Shown here piece by piece: positions 26,497-36,090 of a stretch of 64,000 nucleotides of DNA (positions within the stretch are counted from its first letter, which is position 1; the number at the start of each line of letters is the position of its first letter). A program made the translations under genes and the position numbers. The notes below the pieces were generated by a model. It saw only the letters and a list, made by a program, of their open reading frames with translations, searched no databases and had not been told where the DNA came from. This stretch comes from Actinomyces sp. Its GTDB lineage: Bacteria > Actinomycetota > Actinomycetes > Actinomycetales > Actinomycetaceae. Where the stretch lies: assembly GCF_029851875.1 (NCBI RefSeq), contig NZ_JARKVC010000028.1, positions 1 through 64,000 of the forward strand. Reading direction: 5' to 3'.

Positions 26497-28176
26497 ATGC
26501 CTGCCTCTGTCCCGCCCGACGGACCCCTCATCGTCCAGAGCGACAAGACCGTCCTGCTGGAGGTCTGCCACCCAGCCTCCGCCGGCGCCCGACGCGCCAT
26601 CGCTCCCTTCGCCGAGCTGGAGCGGGCTCCCGAGCACATCCACACCTACCGCATCACGCCGTTGGCGCTGTGGAACGCTCGCGCCGCCGGCCTGGACGCG
26701 GAGACGGTCATCCACGTGCTGCTGACCTACTCCCGTTTCCCGGTGCCGCACTCGCTGCTCACCGAGGTCGCCGAGACGATGGGGCGCTACGGCCGCCTGC
26801 AGCTGGTCACCGACCCTGCTCACGGGCTCGTCCTGCACGCCACCGACGTGCCGGTCCTGGAGGAGGTCATGCGCTCCAAGCGGACCAAGGGACTGCTGGG
26901 CGAGAGGCTGTCCCCCGAGGACGTCGTCGTCCATCCCTCCGAGCGCGGTCACCTCAAGCAGGTGCTCATCAAGCTGGGCTGGCCGGCGGAGGACCTGGCC
27001 GGCTACGTCGACGGCGAGGCCCACCCCATCACCCTGCACGACGACCCGCAGGCGGTTGCGGCCGGCGAGCCAGGCGCCTTCGCCCTGCGCCCTTACCAGG
27101 CCGAGGCGGTGGACGCCTTCTGGGCGGGAGGCAGCGGCGTCGTCGTCCTGCCCTGCGGGGCCGGCAAGACCCTGGTGGGCGCGGCCTCGATGGCCCGCAG
27201 CTCGACGACGACCCTCATCCTGGTCACCAACGCGGTCTCGGCGCGCCAGTGGAAGGAGGAGCTCATCCGCTTCACCTCCTTGACCGAGGACGAGATCGGG
27301 GAGTACTCGGGCTCGCGCAAGGAGGTCCGCCCGGTCACCATCGCCACCTACCAGGTGCTCACGACCAAGCGGAAGGGTGTCTACCCGCACCTGGACCTGC
27401 TGGACGCCCACGACTGGGGGCTCATCGTCTACGACGAGGTCCACCTCCTGCCCGCCCCGATCTTCCGCATGACCGCGGACCTGCAGGCCCGGCGCCGCCT
27501 GGGCCTGACGGCCACGCTCGTGCGCGAGGACGGACGTGAGGACGAGGTCTTCAGCCTCATCGGGCCCAAGCGCTACGACGCGCCGTGGAAGGACCTGGAG
27601 AACCAGGGCTGGATCGCGCCGGCGGTATGCACCGAGGTGCGGCTGAGCCTGGAGGCTGGCGAGCGCATGACCTACGCCACCGCCGAGAGAGAGGACCGCT
27701 ACCGGCTGGCAGCCACGACGCCAGCCAAGGTGGCGGCGGTGGACCGGCTGCTCGCACGCCACGCCGGTGAGTCAGCGCTGGTGATCGGTCAGTACGTCGA
27801 CCAGCTGGAGGAGCTCGCCGCGCACCTGGGGGCGCCGGTGATCACGGGGGCGACCACGGTGCGCGAGCGGCAGAGGCTCTACCAGGCCTTCCGCGACGGC
27901 GAGGTAAGCACCCTCGTGGTCTCCAAGGTCGCCAACTTCTCCATCGACTTACCTGGTGCCTCGGTGGCCATCCAGGTCTCCGGCTCCTTCGGCTCACGTC
28001 AGGAGGAGGCACAGCGCCTGGGTCGTATCGTGCGTCCCAAGTCCGACGGGCGACAGGCCCACTTCTACACGGTGGTCACCCGCGACACCGTGGACCAGGA
28101 GCTTGCCGCTCACCGACAGCGCTTCCTGGCCGAGCAGGGCTACGCCTACGAGGTCATGGACGCCTCCGACCTCTGA
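26497..28176 (+). CDS. XPB/ERCC3-type DNA repair helicase
   Basis: A 559-residue SF2 helicase with 3'-5' polarity in characterised homologs. An N-terminal damage-recognition-like region precedes Walker A (PCGAGKTLVG, about 219-228), the DEVH box (about 313-316), motif III with the RED signature (LTATLVREDGRE), and motif VI (RLGRIVRPK). The ATG at 26497 starts just where family similarity begins; the longer frame from 26398 is unlikely. The protein is full length. It is divergent from its partner gene, with DUF3027 beyond. Bacterial XPB proteins act in nucleotide excision repair or transcription-linked repair; the exact role here is inferred. Confidence 0.93.
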   Translation: MPASVPPDGPLIVQSDKTVLLEVCHPASAGARRAIAPFAELERAPEHIHTYRITPLALWNARAAGLDAETVIHVLLTYSRFPVPHSLLTEVAETMGRYGRLQLVTDPAHGLVLHATDVPVLEEVMRSKRTKGLLGERLSPEDVVVHPSERGHLKQVLIKLGWPAEDLAGYVDGEAHPITLHDDPQAVAAGEPGAFALRPYQAEAVDAFWAGGSGVVVLPCGAGKTLVGAASMARSSTTTLILVTNAVSARQWKEELIRFTSLTEDEIGEYSGSRKEVRPVTIATYQVLTTKRKGVYPHLDLLDAHDWGLIVYDEVHLLPAPIFRMTADLQARRRLGLTATLVREDGREDEVFSLIGPKRYDAPWKDLENQGWIAPAVCTEVRLSLEAGERMTYATAEREDRYRLAATTPAKVAAVDRLLARHAGESALVIGQYVDQLEELAAHLGAPVITGATTVRERQRLYQAFRDGEVSTLVVSKVANFSIDLPGASVAIQVSGSFGSRQEEAQRLGRIVRPKSDGRQAHFYTVVTRDTVDQELAAHRQRFLAEQGYAYEVMDASDL

Positions 28177-28349
28177 GGGAGAGGGCCTCAGGGGGACAGC
28201 CTGGGAGGGAAGCCCGTCCTTCGCCACCCCATCGCCACCGTCGTTATCCCTCCGTCACCGCTGCTACCCGTTCACGCCCCCTCGCACCCCCACCGCGCGC
28301 TACGGGGGAGCGAACGCCGCGAGCCTGCACCACCGCCGAGTAAGGAGAC

Positions 28350-29303
28350 TCAGGCCCGGGCGTCGCGCTGGGCGGCGTAGGCGCGGGCGTGGCGCACGAG
28401 CTCACGCGCCAGGCCACGCCCGTAGGCCTGGGCCACCGGGTCGGCCTCCTCGGCCGTGGCACGTGCCTGCTTGCCCGCAGCCACGGCCTCAGCAGGCAGC
28501 TCACGGCCAGAGGACACGGCGGAGTCAGTCACGGCAGGCAGCTCCACGCCCATCTCCTGCGCGACCTCGCGCTCGGTCCACGAACCCAGGCGGGCGGGAC
28601 TGGCCTCGGGGTGGTGCTGGAAGGCGACCATCGGTCCCACGCGCCAGGTGTGGATCGGGCAGCGCTGGGAGGAGGCCAGGAGCGTGGCCCCCTCTGGCAG
28701 GCTGGCAACGGCGTCATCGTGCGAGACGACGGCGGGCAGGCGGGTGCCGTCCTGGGTCGAGATCCCGGCACGCACCGCAGCGCGCACGGCCTCGTCGATG
28801 ACGGGGCCCAGGAGCCAGTCGGACAACGCCGCCTCGGTCAGCTCCAGCTCGGTGACCCCGTGCTCACCGCTGTCAGGCGAGGGAACGGCGGTGACCGCCC
28901 CCAGGGCCTCGGCCGCCACCTGGGCGCCCAGACAGATTGTCAGGGTCGGCAGCCCGTCCGCCACGGCGCTGCGGATGATCTCGCGCAGCCCCTCCAGCCA
29001 CGGGTGAGCCGCGTCATCGTGGGCGCTCATCTGCCCGCCCAGGACCACGAGACCGTCAGCCAGGTCGTCCGTGGCCGGCAGCGCCTCCCCCTTCCACACC
29101 CGGATGGTGCGCAGCCGAGCCCCGGAGGCGAAGAGCCACTCACCCAGGCGGTCCAGAGGCGCGACGGCGTCAGGCTCGATCACCGTGATGAGGGGCCCGG
29201 CCGGCCGCGGCGTGGGTGCCGGGGCCGCCGATGCCGACGGCGTCTGGCCGAGCGCACCGGTACCGGCAGAGGAAGATGACGTCATGTCACTGGGCTGAGT
29301 CAT
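28350..29303 (-). CDS. Type 1 glutamine amidotransferase-like protein (GMP synthase-like class I)
   Basis: A 317-residue protein. After a 35-residue Ser/Ala/Pro-rich start comes a class I amidotransferase fold with the nucleophile elbow TICLGAQVAAEALG (Cys about 124) and the His-Glu pair in AFQHHPEAS (about 231, 233). The complete triad suggests active glutaminase-type chemistry. The family includes enzymes of unknown substrate outside GMP synthesis. A C-terminal helical tail of about 70 residues is additional. ATG 29303 is preceded by TTGGAG. It is divergent from the TPM-domain gene. About 170 bp downstream, between it and XPB (convergent), nothing stands out. Confidence 0.85.
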   Translation of the reverse strand: MTQPSDMTSSSSAGTGALGQTPSASAAPAPTPRPAGPLITVIEPDAVAPLDRLGEWLFASGARLRTIRVWKGEALPATDDLADGLVVLGGQMSAHDDAAHPWLEGLREIIRSAVADGLPTLTICLGAQVAAEALGAVTAVPSPDSGEHGVTELELTEAALSDWLLGPVIDEAVRAAVRAGISTQDGTRLPAVVSHDDAVASLPEGATLLASSQRCPIHTWRVGPMVAFQHHPEASPARLGSWTEREVAQEMGVELPAVTDSAVSSGRELPAEAVAAGKQARATAEEADPVAQAYGRGLARELVRHARAYAAQRDARA

Positions 29304-29496
29304 GGGTCTATTGACTCCAAGCCGCCGCGGTCACGCAAGCCGAGCAGGCCACGTTCGTTCTAGCCGCACACGCCGCTCCCACGCCGTCCACGAGCCGCGC
29401 GCGCACCTGCCACGGCCCGTCCTGCCAAGGCGTATCAACGCGCTGGCGGCGAAAGAAGTTGCCCTACCTCGGCACCAGACAGCACCATATGTCGTG

Positions 29497-31764
29497 ATGC
29501 ACACGACACCTTCGCCACGGCGCCCGCCCCTGTGGGGCCCGGTCGGCTGCGGCCTGCTTCTGTCTGCGGTGCTCGTGGCACCCGTCGCGGTCGCCGCACC
29601 GCAGCCCCCTGTCCACGCCGACGCGCCCGTGCTTGCCAGCGAGCTCGTGCCGCAGGCAGCCCGCTCCTACCTCCTGGCAACCACCACGACAGGCTCCCTG
29701 CCCTCGACCACCCTGCTCAAGCAGGTGACGGACGCTGCCGGTCTCCTTACCGCGGCCACCGCCGAGGAGGCCGTGGCCGCGGCCGAGCGTGACGGCGTCC
29801 GCCTATGGGTGGTCACCTACGACGACGCCTCAAGGCTCGCCACTGACTTTGCCGCCGAGGCCTGGTCCCGGACCGGGCTGAGCACCAACGACCTCCTGCT
29901 GGTCATCAACGTCTCCACCTCGGACCTCTCCCAGCGCAGCTACGCCTTCGACGGCGACGCGCGGGGCTCGGTGTGGTCCCAGTCCCGCCTGAGTGAGGTC
30001 CGCCTGCGCATCGAGGAGCACCTGAGGGCCGGAGACTGGGACGGAGCCGTCACCTCGATCGTGGAGGACCTGTCCGGCGAGGCCGGCTCCGTCGCCTCCC
30101 CCGCCCAGCGCGGGGTCACCGCGCAGGCCGAGTCGGACAGCGACGGACGACCCGTTCCCTGGCTGCTCCTCACGTTTGTCACCGTCGGCGCCCTCGGCTC
30201 AGCCACGGTCCTGGTGCCCCGCCTGACGGCAGCAGCACGACGGCGCCGAGGCAACCGGTCCGCGACGCAAGGAGACGGTATGAACGACGCACTGCCCCCC
30301 TCTCAGACCCTGCCGCTGGAGACCCTGCGCGCCCAGGCCTCAGCCACGCTGCTTGCCGCCGACGACGCCGTACGCGCTGCTGACGAGGAGCTGTCCTACG
30401 CCCAGGCGCAGTTCGGGCTGTCAGCCACGGACGACTTCACCCGGGCCCTGGCTCAGGCGCGTGAGCACATGGAGCGCGCCTTCGAGCTGCGCAAGCTGCT
30501 GGACGACGACATCCCCGAGACCGAGGCGCTCCAGCGCCAGATGTACGGCGAGATGCTCCAGCGCTGTGAGCAGGCCACCACCGTCATCTCCGCACAGGAG
30601 AAGGCCTTCCACGAGCGCCGTGGCATCGAGGCTCACCTGCCCACCGCTATCGCGGAGACCCGGCAGCGCGCGGCAGAGACCGAGCAGGCCTTGCGTGCAG
30701 CGCAGACCCTCCTGGTCACTCTCCACGCCACCTTCCCGTCCTCGGCACTGAGCTCGGTGGCCCACGCCCCCGATCAGGGGCTGCGGCTGCTGGCGGCCGG
30801 GCGTACCGCCCTGGAGCAGGCACAGGCCTCGGCTGACGACGGGCAGCAGGCCACTGCGGTCGAGCAGGTGCGCATCGCTCAGGGAGCGATCGCCCAGGCC
30901 GGCGAGCTCGCCGCCCAGGTACGCGGAGCCCGCGAGCGCCTGGAACGGGCGGCAACAGACCTGGAGGCGGCGATCACCTCGATCTCCTCCGACCTCATCG
31001 ACGCCCAGCGCCTAGCCGCTCAGGTGCCTGCCTCCACCCTGGCTCCCCTGGTTCGTCAGGCCGAGGAAGCGGTGGCTCAGGGCCGGGCCGCCCTGCCGGT
31101 GGCTGGCGGTGCGATGCTCGCCACCGCCGCACCGGACACCTCCACCGGTGCCGAGCCCCTGGCCAGCGGCGGCGACCCTCTGGCGGCCCTGGACCTCCTG
31201 GCCCGGGCCGAGGCGGCCCTGGACGCTGCCCTGGCACCCGCTCGCGCCAAGGAGGAGAACGACTCGCGCGCACGGGCCTCACTCGGTTCACGCCTGGCTC
31301 GCCTGAGCTCCCAGATCGAGGCCGTCACCTCCTACATCTCCACCCACCGCGGCGTCGTCGGCTCCTCGGCCCGCACGGCACTGTCCGAAGCGACCCGCCA
31401 CGCCGCCGCTGCCACCTCGCTGCAGACCAGTGACCCGACGGCAGCCCTGGCCGAGGTCGCTGCCGGCGAGCCGCTGGTCGCGCAGGCTCAGGCGATCGCC
31501 GAGGCCGACGTGCGCGACAACGAGAGCTCCTTCGGGGGGCCGGGGGGACCCCGCAGCGGCTCCGGTGGCCTGGACCTGGGCTCACTGGTCCTGGGCGGCA
31601 TCCTTCTGGGCGGTCTGGGAGGCGGTCACCGGGACCACGGTTACGGCGGCTGGGGAGCCCCCAGGCCCGGTGGCGGCTTCGGCGGAGGCGGTCTGGGAGG
31701 GTTCGGAGGCGGAGGCGGCCACATCGGTGGTGGCGGCTTCGGCGGAGGCGGTGGCAGCTTCTGA
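29497..31764 (+). CDS. TPM-domain membrane protein with coiled coil and Gly-rich tail
   Basis: A 755-residue exported or membrane protein. The order is a signal segment (about 12-33), a TPM (TLP18.3/Psb32/MOLO-1) domain at about 60-205 including VWVVTYDDASRLATDFAA-type and LLLVINVSTSDLSQRSYAF sequence, a transmembrane helix (about 225-245, WLLLTFVTVGALGSATVLV), then some 450 residues of Ala/Gln/Glu-rich coiled coil, ending in a Gly-rich tail (GGFGGGGGHIGGGGFGGG). Start chosen at ATG 29497; GTG 29494 adjoins it, and no ribosome site is clear. The gene lies 162 bp before pspA on the same strand. TPM proteins recurrently accompany PspA, so a role in envelope stress is likely. Confidence 0.82.
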   Translation: MHTTPSPRRPPLWGPVGCGLLLSAVLVAPVAVAAPQPPVHADAPVLASELVPQAARSYLLATTTTGSLPSTTLLKQVTDAAGLLTAATAEEAVAAAERDGVRLWVVTYDDASRLATDFAAEAWSRTGLSTNDLLLVINVSTSDLSQRSYAFDGDARGSVWSQSRLSEVRLRIEEHLRAGDWDGAVTSIVEDLSGEAGSVASPAQRGVTAQAESDSDGRPVPWLLLTFVTVGALGSATVLVPRLTAAARRRRGNRSATQGDGMNDALPPSQTLPLETLRAQASATLLAADDAVRAADEELSYAQAQFGLSATDDFTRALAQAREHMERAFELRKLLDDDIPETEALQRQMYGEMLQRCEQATTVISAQEKAFHERRGIEAHLPTAIAETRQRAAETEQALRAAQTLLVTLHATFPSSALSSVAHAPDQGLRLLAAGRTALEQAQASADDGQQATAVEQVRIAQGAIAQAGELAAQVRGARERLERAATDLEAAITSISSDLIDAQRLAAQVPASTLAPLVRQAEEAVAQGRAALPVAGGAMLATAAPDTSTGAEPLASGGDPLAALDLLARAEAALDAALAPARAKEENDSRARASLGSRLARLSSQIEAVTSYISTHRGVVGSSARTALSEATRHAAAATSLQTSDPTAALAEVAAGEPLVAQAQAIAEADVRDNESSFGGPGGPRSGSGGLDLGSLVLGGILLGGLGGGHRDHGYGGWGAPRPGGGFGGGGLGGFGGGGGHIGGGGFGGGGGSF

Positions 31765-31926
31765 GGTGTGCTCGCGCTCACGCCCACAGCGATACCGCCG
31801 TCCTGGCCGCGACGAGCAGGCAGGTTCCGTGGAAGCATCCACCTCGGCAGGCGACTGCTGGCACCGCACCGCGGTGACCGCTCCGTACCCGCTTGTCACC
31901 GACATGATCTACGAAAGGGACGACCC

Positions 31927-32751
31927 ATGGCTGAGAAGCAGTCGATCCTGGGCCGCATCGCCCAGCTGACCCGTGCCAACATCAACGCCCTCCTCGACCG
32001 CGCCGAGGACCCCGAGAAGATGCTCGACCAGCTCGTGCGCGACTACACCTCCTCTATCGCTGAGGCGCGCGAGGCCGTGGCCCAGACCATCGGCAACCTG
32101 CGCCTGGCGGAGAAGGACCACGACGCCGACCTCGCCGAGGCCAAGGACTGGGGCGACAAGGCCCTGGCCGCCTCGACCAAGGCTGACCAGCTGCGCGCCG
32201 CTGGCGACCAGGCGGGAGCCGACAAGTGGGACTCCCTGGCCAAGATCGCCATCACCAAGCAGATCGCGGCGGAGAACGAGGCGAAGTCCACTGAGCCGAT
32301 GATCGCCTCCCAGCGTCAGGTCGTTGAGCAGCTCAAGACGGGGCTGACCCAGATGGAGGCACGCCTGAGCGATCTCAAGTCCCGCCGGGACGCCCTGGTG
32401 GCTCGCCAGAAGTCCGCGCAGGCACAGGTCAAGGTCCAGGGCGCGATCCGCTCGATCAACGTCATGGACCCCACCTCCGAGCTCGCTCGCTACGAGGACC
32501 AGGTGCGCCGTATCGAGGCCCAGGCTGAGGGCCAGGCCGAGCTGGCCGGCACCTCCCTGGAGGCTCAGTTCGCCGAGCTGGAGTCCGCCGCCGCGATGAC
32601 GGAGGCAGAGGCTCGTCTGGCAGCCCTCAAGGCCGGCGGCTCCTCCGCCCTGCCCTCTGCCCAGGCCCCGGCGCAGATCACCGACGGCGAGGTCGACGCC
32701 GCCTTCACCGCTCTCAAGGCGCAGGACGCCGAGGAGACCTCCTCCTACTGA
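31927..32751 (+). CDS. pspA: Phage shock protein A / IM30 family protein
   Basis: A 274-residue peripheral membrane protein that builds scaffolds on damaged membranes. It begins SILGRIAQLTRANINALLDRAEDPEKML, the amphipathic helix and PspA signature, followed by long helices (EKDHDADLAEAKDWGDKA, TQMEARLSDLKSRRDALVARQ), and a Pro/Ala-rich C-terminal extension ending EETSSY. ATG 31927 has AAAGGGA 7 bases upstream. It probably forms an operon with the TPM gene, and is followed by a strong terminator. Confidence 0.94.
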   Translation: MAEKQSILGRIAQLTRANINALLDRAEDPEKMLDQLVRDYTSSIAEAREAVAQTIGNLRLAEKDHDADLAEAKDWGDKALAASTKADQLRAAGDQAGADKWDSLAKIAITKQIAAENEAKSTEPMIASQRQVVEQLKTGLTQMEARLSDLKSRRDALVARQKSAQAQVKVQGAIRSINVMDPTSELARYEDQVRRIEAQAEGQAELAGTSLEAQFAELESAAAMTEAEARLAALKAGGSSALPSAQAPAQITDGEVDAAFTALKAQDAEETSSY

Positions 32752-32780
32752 GTCGCGCACTAACCTGTGCCGGCCACCAG

Positions 32781-32815
32781 CGCAGCCGCACCACGACCAC
32801 CGTGGTGCGGCTGCG
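32781..32815 (+). terminator. Terminator hairpin after pspA
   Basis: Perfect 14-base arms (32781..32794 and 32802..32815) with a 7-base loop lie 30 bp past the pspA stop. Confidence 0.8.
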
Positions 32816-32916
32816 TCGTCGTCGCCCCGTGCTCGGAGGCACGAGGGACCCCAGCGGTCAGCAGCCTGGCCGCGCACAAGGTGCGCCGCCCCAGCAGCCA
32901 CCGATACGATGTCCCT

Positions 32917-33528
32917 ATGACCGCCACCTCAGCCGTGCCTACCTACCTCCTCGTCGACGGGGAGAACATCGACGCCACCTTGGGCATGAGTGTCCTAGGA
33001 CGACGGCCCGAGCCCGAGGAGCGCCCGCGCTGGGACCGGGTACTGTCCTTCTGCGACGCCCTGTCGGACCAGGAGGCGGGCGGCGAGGGCGAGGACACCC
33101 ACGCCCTGTTCTTCCTCAACGCCACCTCCGGACACATGCCGATGAGCTTCGTCCAGGCGCTGCTGGCCATGGACTACCGGCCCATCCCCCTGGCCGGCTC
33201 GGGAAGCTCCGAGGAGAAGGTCGTCGACATCGGTATCCAGCGCACCCTGGACGCCCTGGCTGAGCGGGTCGAGTCCGGTCACAGCGTCCAGGTCCTGCTC
33301 GGCTCGCACGACGGCGACTACATCCCTCAGATCGAGCGCCTCCTGGACGCCGGGGCGAAGGTCGGGGTGCTGTGCTTCAAGGAGTTCCTCAACGCACAGC
33401 TGGCCGCGCTGGAGTCTCGGGGCCTGCTCGTCCACGACCTGGAGTCGGACGTGCGTGCCTTCACCATCGCCCTGCCGCGCGTGCGGATCATCTCCCTGGA
33501 GGAGTTCGACCCCACCGCCTTCATCTAG
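32917..33528 (+). CDS. NYN/PIN-like domain protein
   Basis: A 203-residue protein of the NYN (LabA/DUF88) PIN-like nuclease fold. LLVDGENIDATLG holds the first acidic residue, LFFLNATSGHM is the second strand, and LLGSHDGDYIPQIERLLDAGAKVGV carries the acidic cluster typical of the active site. Proteins of this fold are metal-dependent RNases, though many are untested. ATG 32917 begins the conserved part. It follows the pspA terminator and precedes a two-component system, so it may be its own transcript. Confidence 0.82.
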   Translation: MTATSAVPTYLLVDGENIDATLGMSVLGRRPEPEERPRWDRVLSFCDALSDQEAGGEGEDTHALFFLNATSGHMPMSFVQALLAMDYRPIPLAGSGSSEEKVVDIGIQRTLDALAERVESGHSVQVLLGSHDGDYIPQIERLLDAGAKVGVLCFKEFLNAQLAALESRGLLVHDLESDVRAFTIALPRVRIISLEEFDPTAFI

Positions 33529-33612
33529 GCCCGCCGAGGCGGCCACGCACCTCGCACCGACCACCTACCATCCGTTCAGGCAACATTCAGCCTACGGGAG
33601 CACAGTGCCGTT

Positions 33613-34359
33613 ATGGATCGTTCCCAGGACTCTGCACAGCAACGGCACGAGGCTCGCCTTCTCGTCGTCGACGACGAGCCCAACATCCGCGACCTGCTCG
33701 CCTCCTCCCTGCGTTTTGCCGGCTTCGAGGTCGTCACGGCCGCCGACGGCAACGGGGCTCTGCGCGCCGTCGACCAGGAGGAGCCTGACCTCATGGTCCT
33801 GGACGTCATGCTCCCAGACATGGACGGCTTCACCGTGGCCCGGCGCCTGCGTGAGCGGGACGTGACGACACCGATCCTCTTCCTCACCGCGCGCGACGAC
33901 ATGTCCGACAAGGTCCAGGGCCTGACCGTGGGCGGGGACGACTACGTCACCAAGCCCTTCGGCCTGGAGGAGGTCGTGGCCCGCATCCGCGCGATCCTGC
34001 GCCGCACGCACGCTACCCAGGACGAGGACGACGGCATCGTGCGCGTTGCTGACCTGGTCCTGGACGAGGACGCCCACGAGGTCCACCGCGCCGGCGTGGA
34101 GGTGGACCTGTCCCCCACCGAGTTCAAGCTGCTGCGCTACCTCATGCTCAACGCCGGCCGCGTAGTGTCCAAGGCACAGATCCTGGACCACGTCTGGGAG
34201 TACGACTGGAACGGCGACGCCGCGATCGTGGAGTCCTACATCTCCTACCTGCGCCGCAAGATCGACCAGATCGAGACCGCTGACGGACAGCCGGTGGCCC
34301 CCCTGATCCAGACCCGTCGCGGCGTGGGCTACATGCTTCGTGAGCCCAAGGGCGAGTAA
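33613..34359 (+). CDS. Two-component response regulator, OmpR/PhoB family
   Basis: A 248-residue transcription factor. The receiver domain (about 15-128) has the acidic pair DDE, the phospho-acceptor Asp in MVLDVMLPD, T in LFLTARDD and K in VTKPFG. The winged-helix output domain (about 150-245) has SPTEFKLLRYLMLNAGRVVSK and RRKIDQ...TRRGVGYML. All key residues are present. The kinase gene follows immediately, and the two overlap or abut depending on the kinase start. Confidence 0.94.
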   Translation: MDRSQDSAQQRHEARLLVVDDEPNIRDLLASSLRFAGFEVVTAADGNGALRAVDQEEPDLMVLDVMLPDMDGFTVARRLRERDVTTPILFLTARDDMSDKVQGLTVGGDDYVTKPFGLEEVVARIRAILRRTHATQDEDDGIVRVADLVLDEDAHEVHRAGVEVDLSPTEFKLLRYLMLNAGRVVSKAQILDHVWEYDWNGDAAIVESYISYLRRKIDQIETADGQPVAPLIQTRRGVGYMLREPKGE

Positions 34360-34360
34360 C

Positions 34361-36016
34361 GTGCGGCCGCGCGGGAGCAGGCGGCCAGCCCTGGTGATCT
34401 ACGAGGCGGCGACGGCGCACGCCAGCAGGCCGCCTCACGGCAAGCAGCACCGCCCTGTCAAGAAGGGACGCTGGCACCTGATGACGGCTGCCCGGCGCGC
34501 CTGGCACAGCTTTCCGCTCAGCAAGCGCCTGGTACTCATCACCACCGCCCTGCTCACCCTCGGGCTGCTCATCGCCTCGCTGGCCGTCACCTCGCTGCTC
34601 TACACCCACCTGCTCGGCCAGGTTGACGACCAGCTGCGCGTGACCTCGCGCGCCATCGGTTCGCAGGCCCTGACCCAGATCCGCACCGGCAACTCCTCGT
34701 TCATGCCCTCGACCTACTACGTCGAGGCCCAGTACGTTGACGGCCAGAACGGCTCCATGATCTCGGCGGACACCGCCGCGGAGTACGGCATGCCCCAGAT
34801 CGGCACGCTCTCTCTGCAGGAGACGATCGCACAGAAGGACTCCCCGGACCTGTACACCGTGGACTCCGACCTCCCCGGCCACCAGTGGCGCGTCATCGCC
34901 CTGCCGATCAAGGACGCCGAGACTCAGGACTACCGTGGCGTGGTCGCGATCGCGCTGCCGCTGAGCGGCATGATGGAGACCGTTGACCGCACCCGGCTCA
35001 TCGTGGCCATGGCGGACGTGGCCGTCATCCTCCTGGGCACGCTGGCAGCTACCTACCTCATGATCCGTTCCTTCCGCTCCCTGCGTCAGATCGAGGCCGT
35101 GGCCGGGCGGATCGCCAAGGGTGACCTGTCCGCACGCGTTCCTGTCACCGAGCCCGCCACCACTGAGGTCGGCTCGCTCCAGCGGGCGCTGAACACGATG
35201 CTCCAGCAGAACGAGCAGGCCTTCTCTGTCCAGGTGGTAGCCCAGGAGCGTATGACCCGCTTCGTGTCCGACGCCTCCCACGAGCTGCGCACCCCGTTGG
35301 CCGCCATCCGTGGCTACGGCGAGCTCTACCGCATGGGCGGCGTCCCGCCCGAGCGCCAGAGCGAGGTCATGGGACGCATCGAGGCCGAGGCCTCCCGCAT
35401 GGGCCGGCTCGTGGACGACCTCCTCCAGCTGGCGCGCATGGATGAGGGCCGCAAGATGAACATGGAGCTCGTGGACCTGACCGAGGTCAGCCGAGGCGCC
35501 CTGTCGGACATGTCTGTCCTGGCCCCGGACCGCGAGTGCGCCCTGGTCTCCCTCCAGGACGAGCAGGCCGAGCCTGGACCCGCTGTCGTGACCGGAGACC
35601 GTGACCGGCTCAGCCAGGTCGTCACGAACCTTCTGGGCAACGTCACTCGTCATACTCCGGCGGGCTCGCCCGTTGAGATCGCCATCGGCATCGTGGACGG
35701 CCCTGTGGTCACTCCCGGCTCTGAGGACCGCAGCCTGCCGGCTCCCGCCGCGGGCGCTGTGCAGCGCAAGGCGGTGATCGAGGTGCGCGACCACGGGCCT
35801 GGCGTGCCGCAGAGCGAGGCCACCAAGGTCTTCCAGCGCTTCTACCGCGCCGACACCTCGCGCAACCGCGAGACCGGGGGCTCGGGTCTGGGCCTCGCGA
35901 TCGTCTCGGCGATCGTGGCACGCCACGCAGGCACGGTCCAGATGCTGCAGACCCCCGGCGGTGGCGCTACCGTGCGCATCGAGTTGCCGCTGGCAGGAGG
36001 AAACGCCTCCGCCTGA
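34361..36016 (+). CDS. Sensor histidine kinase
   Basis: A 551-residue membrane kinase. Two transmembrane helices (LVLITTALLTLGLLIASLAV and VAVILLGTLAATYLMI) bracket an extracytoplasmic sensor domain of about 140 residues. A HAMP domain follows, then H-box FVSDASHELRTPLAAIRGYG, N-box NLLGNVTRHTP, G1 VRDHGPGVP, F-box FQRFYR and G2 GGSGLGLAIV. The GTG at 34361 is 1 base beyond the regulator stop, with AAGGGCGAG upstream. GTG 34340 or ATG 34481 are alternatives, the latter removing a basic 40-residue tail. It phosphorylates the adjacent regulator. The signal is unknown. Confidence 0.92.
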   Translation: MRPRGSRRPALVIYEAATAHASRPPHGKQHRPVKKGRWHLMTAARRAWHSFPLSKRLVLITTALLTLGLLIASLAVTSLLYTHLLGQVDDQLRVTSRAIGSQALTQIRTGNSSFMPSTYYVEAQYVDGQNGSMISADTAAEYGMPQIGTLSLQETIAQKDSPDLYTVDSDLPGHQWRVIALPIKDAETQDYRGVVAIALPLSGMMETVDRTRLIVAMADVAVILLGTLAATYLMIRSFRSLRQIEAVAGRIAKGDLSARVPVTEPATTEVGSLQRALNTMLQQNEQAFSVQVVAQERMTRFVSDASHELRTPLAAIRGYGELYRMGGVPPERQSEVMGRIEAEASRMGRLVDDLLQLARMDEGRKMNMELVDLTEVSRGALSDMSVLAPDRECALVSLQDEQAEPGPAVVTGDRDRLSQVVTNLLGNVTRHTPAGSPVEIAIGIVDGPVVTPGSEDRSLPAPAAGAVQRKAVIEVRDHGPGVPQSEATKVFQRFYRADTSRNRETGGSGLGLAIVSAIVARHAGTVQMLQTPGGGATVRIELPLAGGNASA

Positions 36017-36033
36017 TCAGCCGTGGGTACCGA

Positions 36034-36053
36034 GGCCTGCTGCACCGCAGGCC
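36034..36053 (+). terminator. Short hairpin after the histidine kinase
   Basis: GGCCTGC and GCAGGCC with a 6-base loop, 18 bp past the kinase stop. It lies between the convergent kinase and permease genes and could serve either. Confidence 0.45.
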
Positions 36054-36090
36054 ACTGCGTGTCCCAGACTCATCAACGACCGACCTCCTC

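Noticed and set aside
31560-31764. Gly-rich repeat as a tandem DNA repeat or CRISPR-like array
   Set aside because: It is an in-frame coding Gly-rich tail of the TPM protein. Unit lengths vary and no spacers exist. No CRISPR array was seen in the window.
34148-35926. 592-codon open frame on the minus strand
   Set aside because: It is antisense to the histidine kinase, and its sequence shows no family motif.
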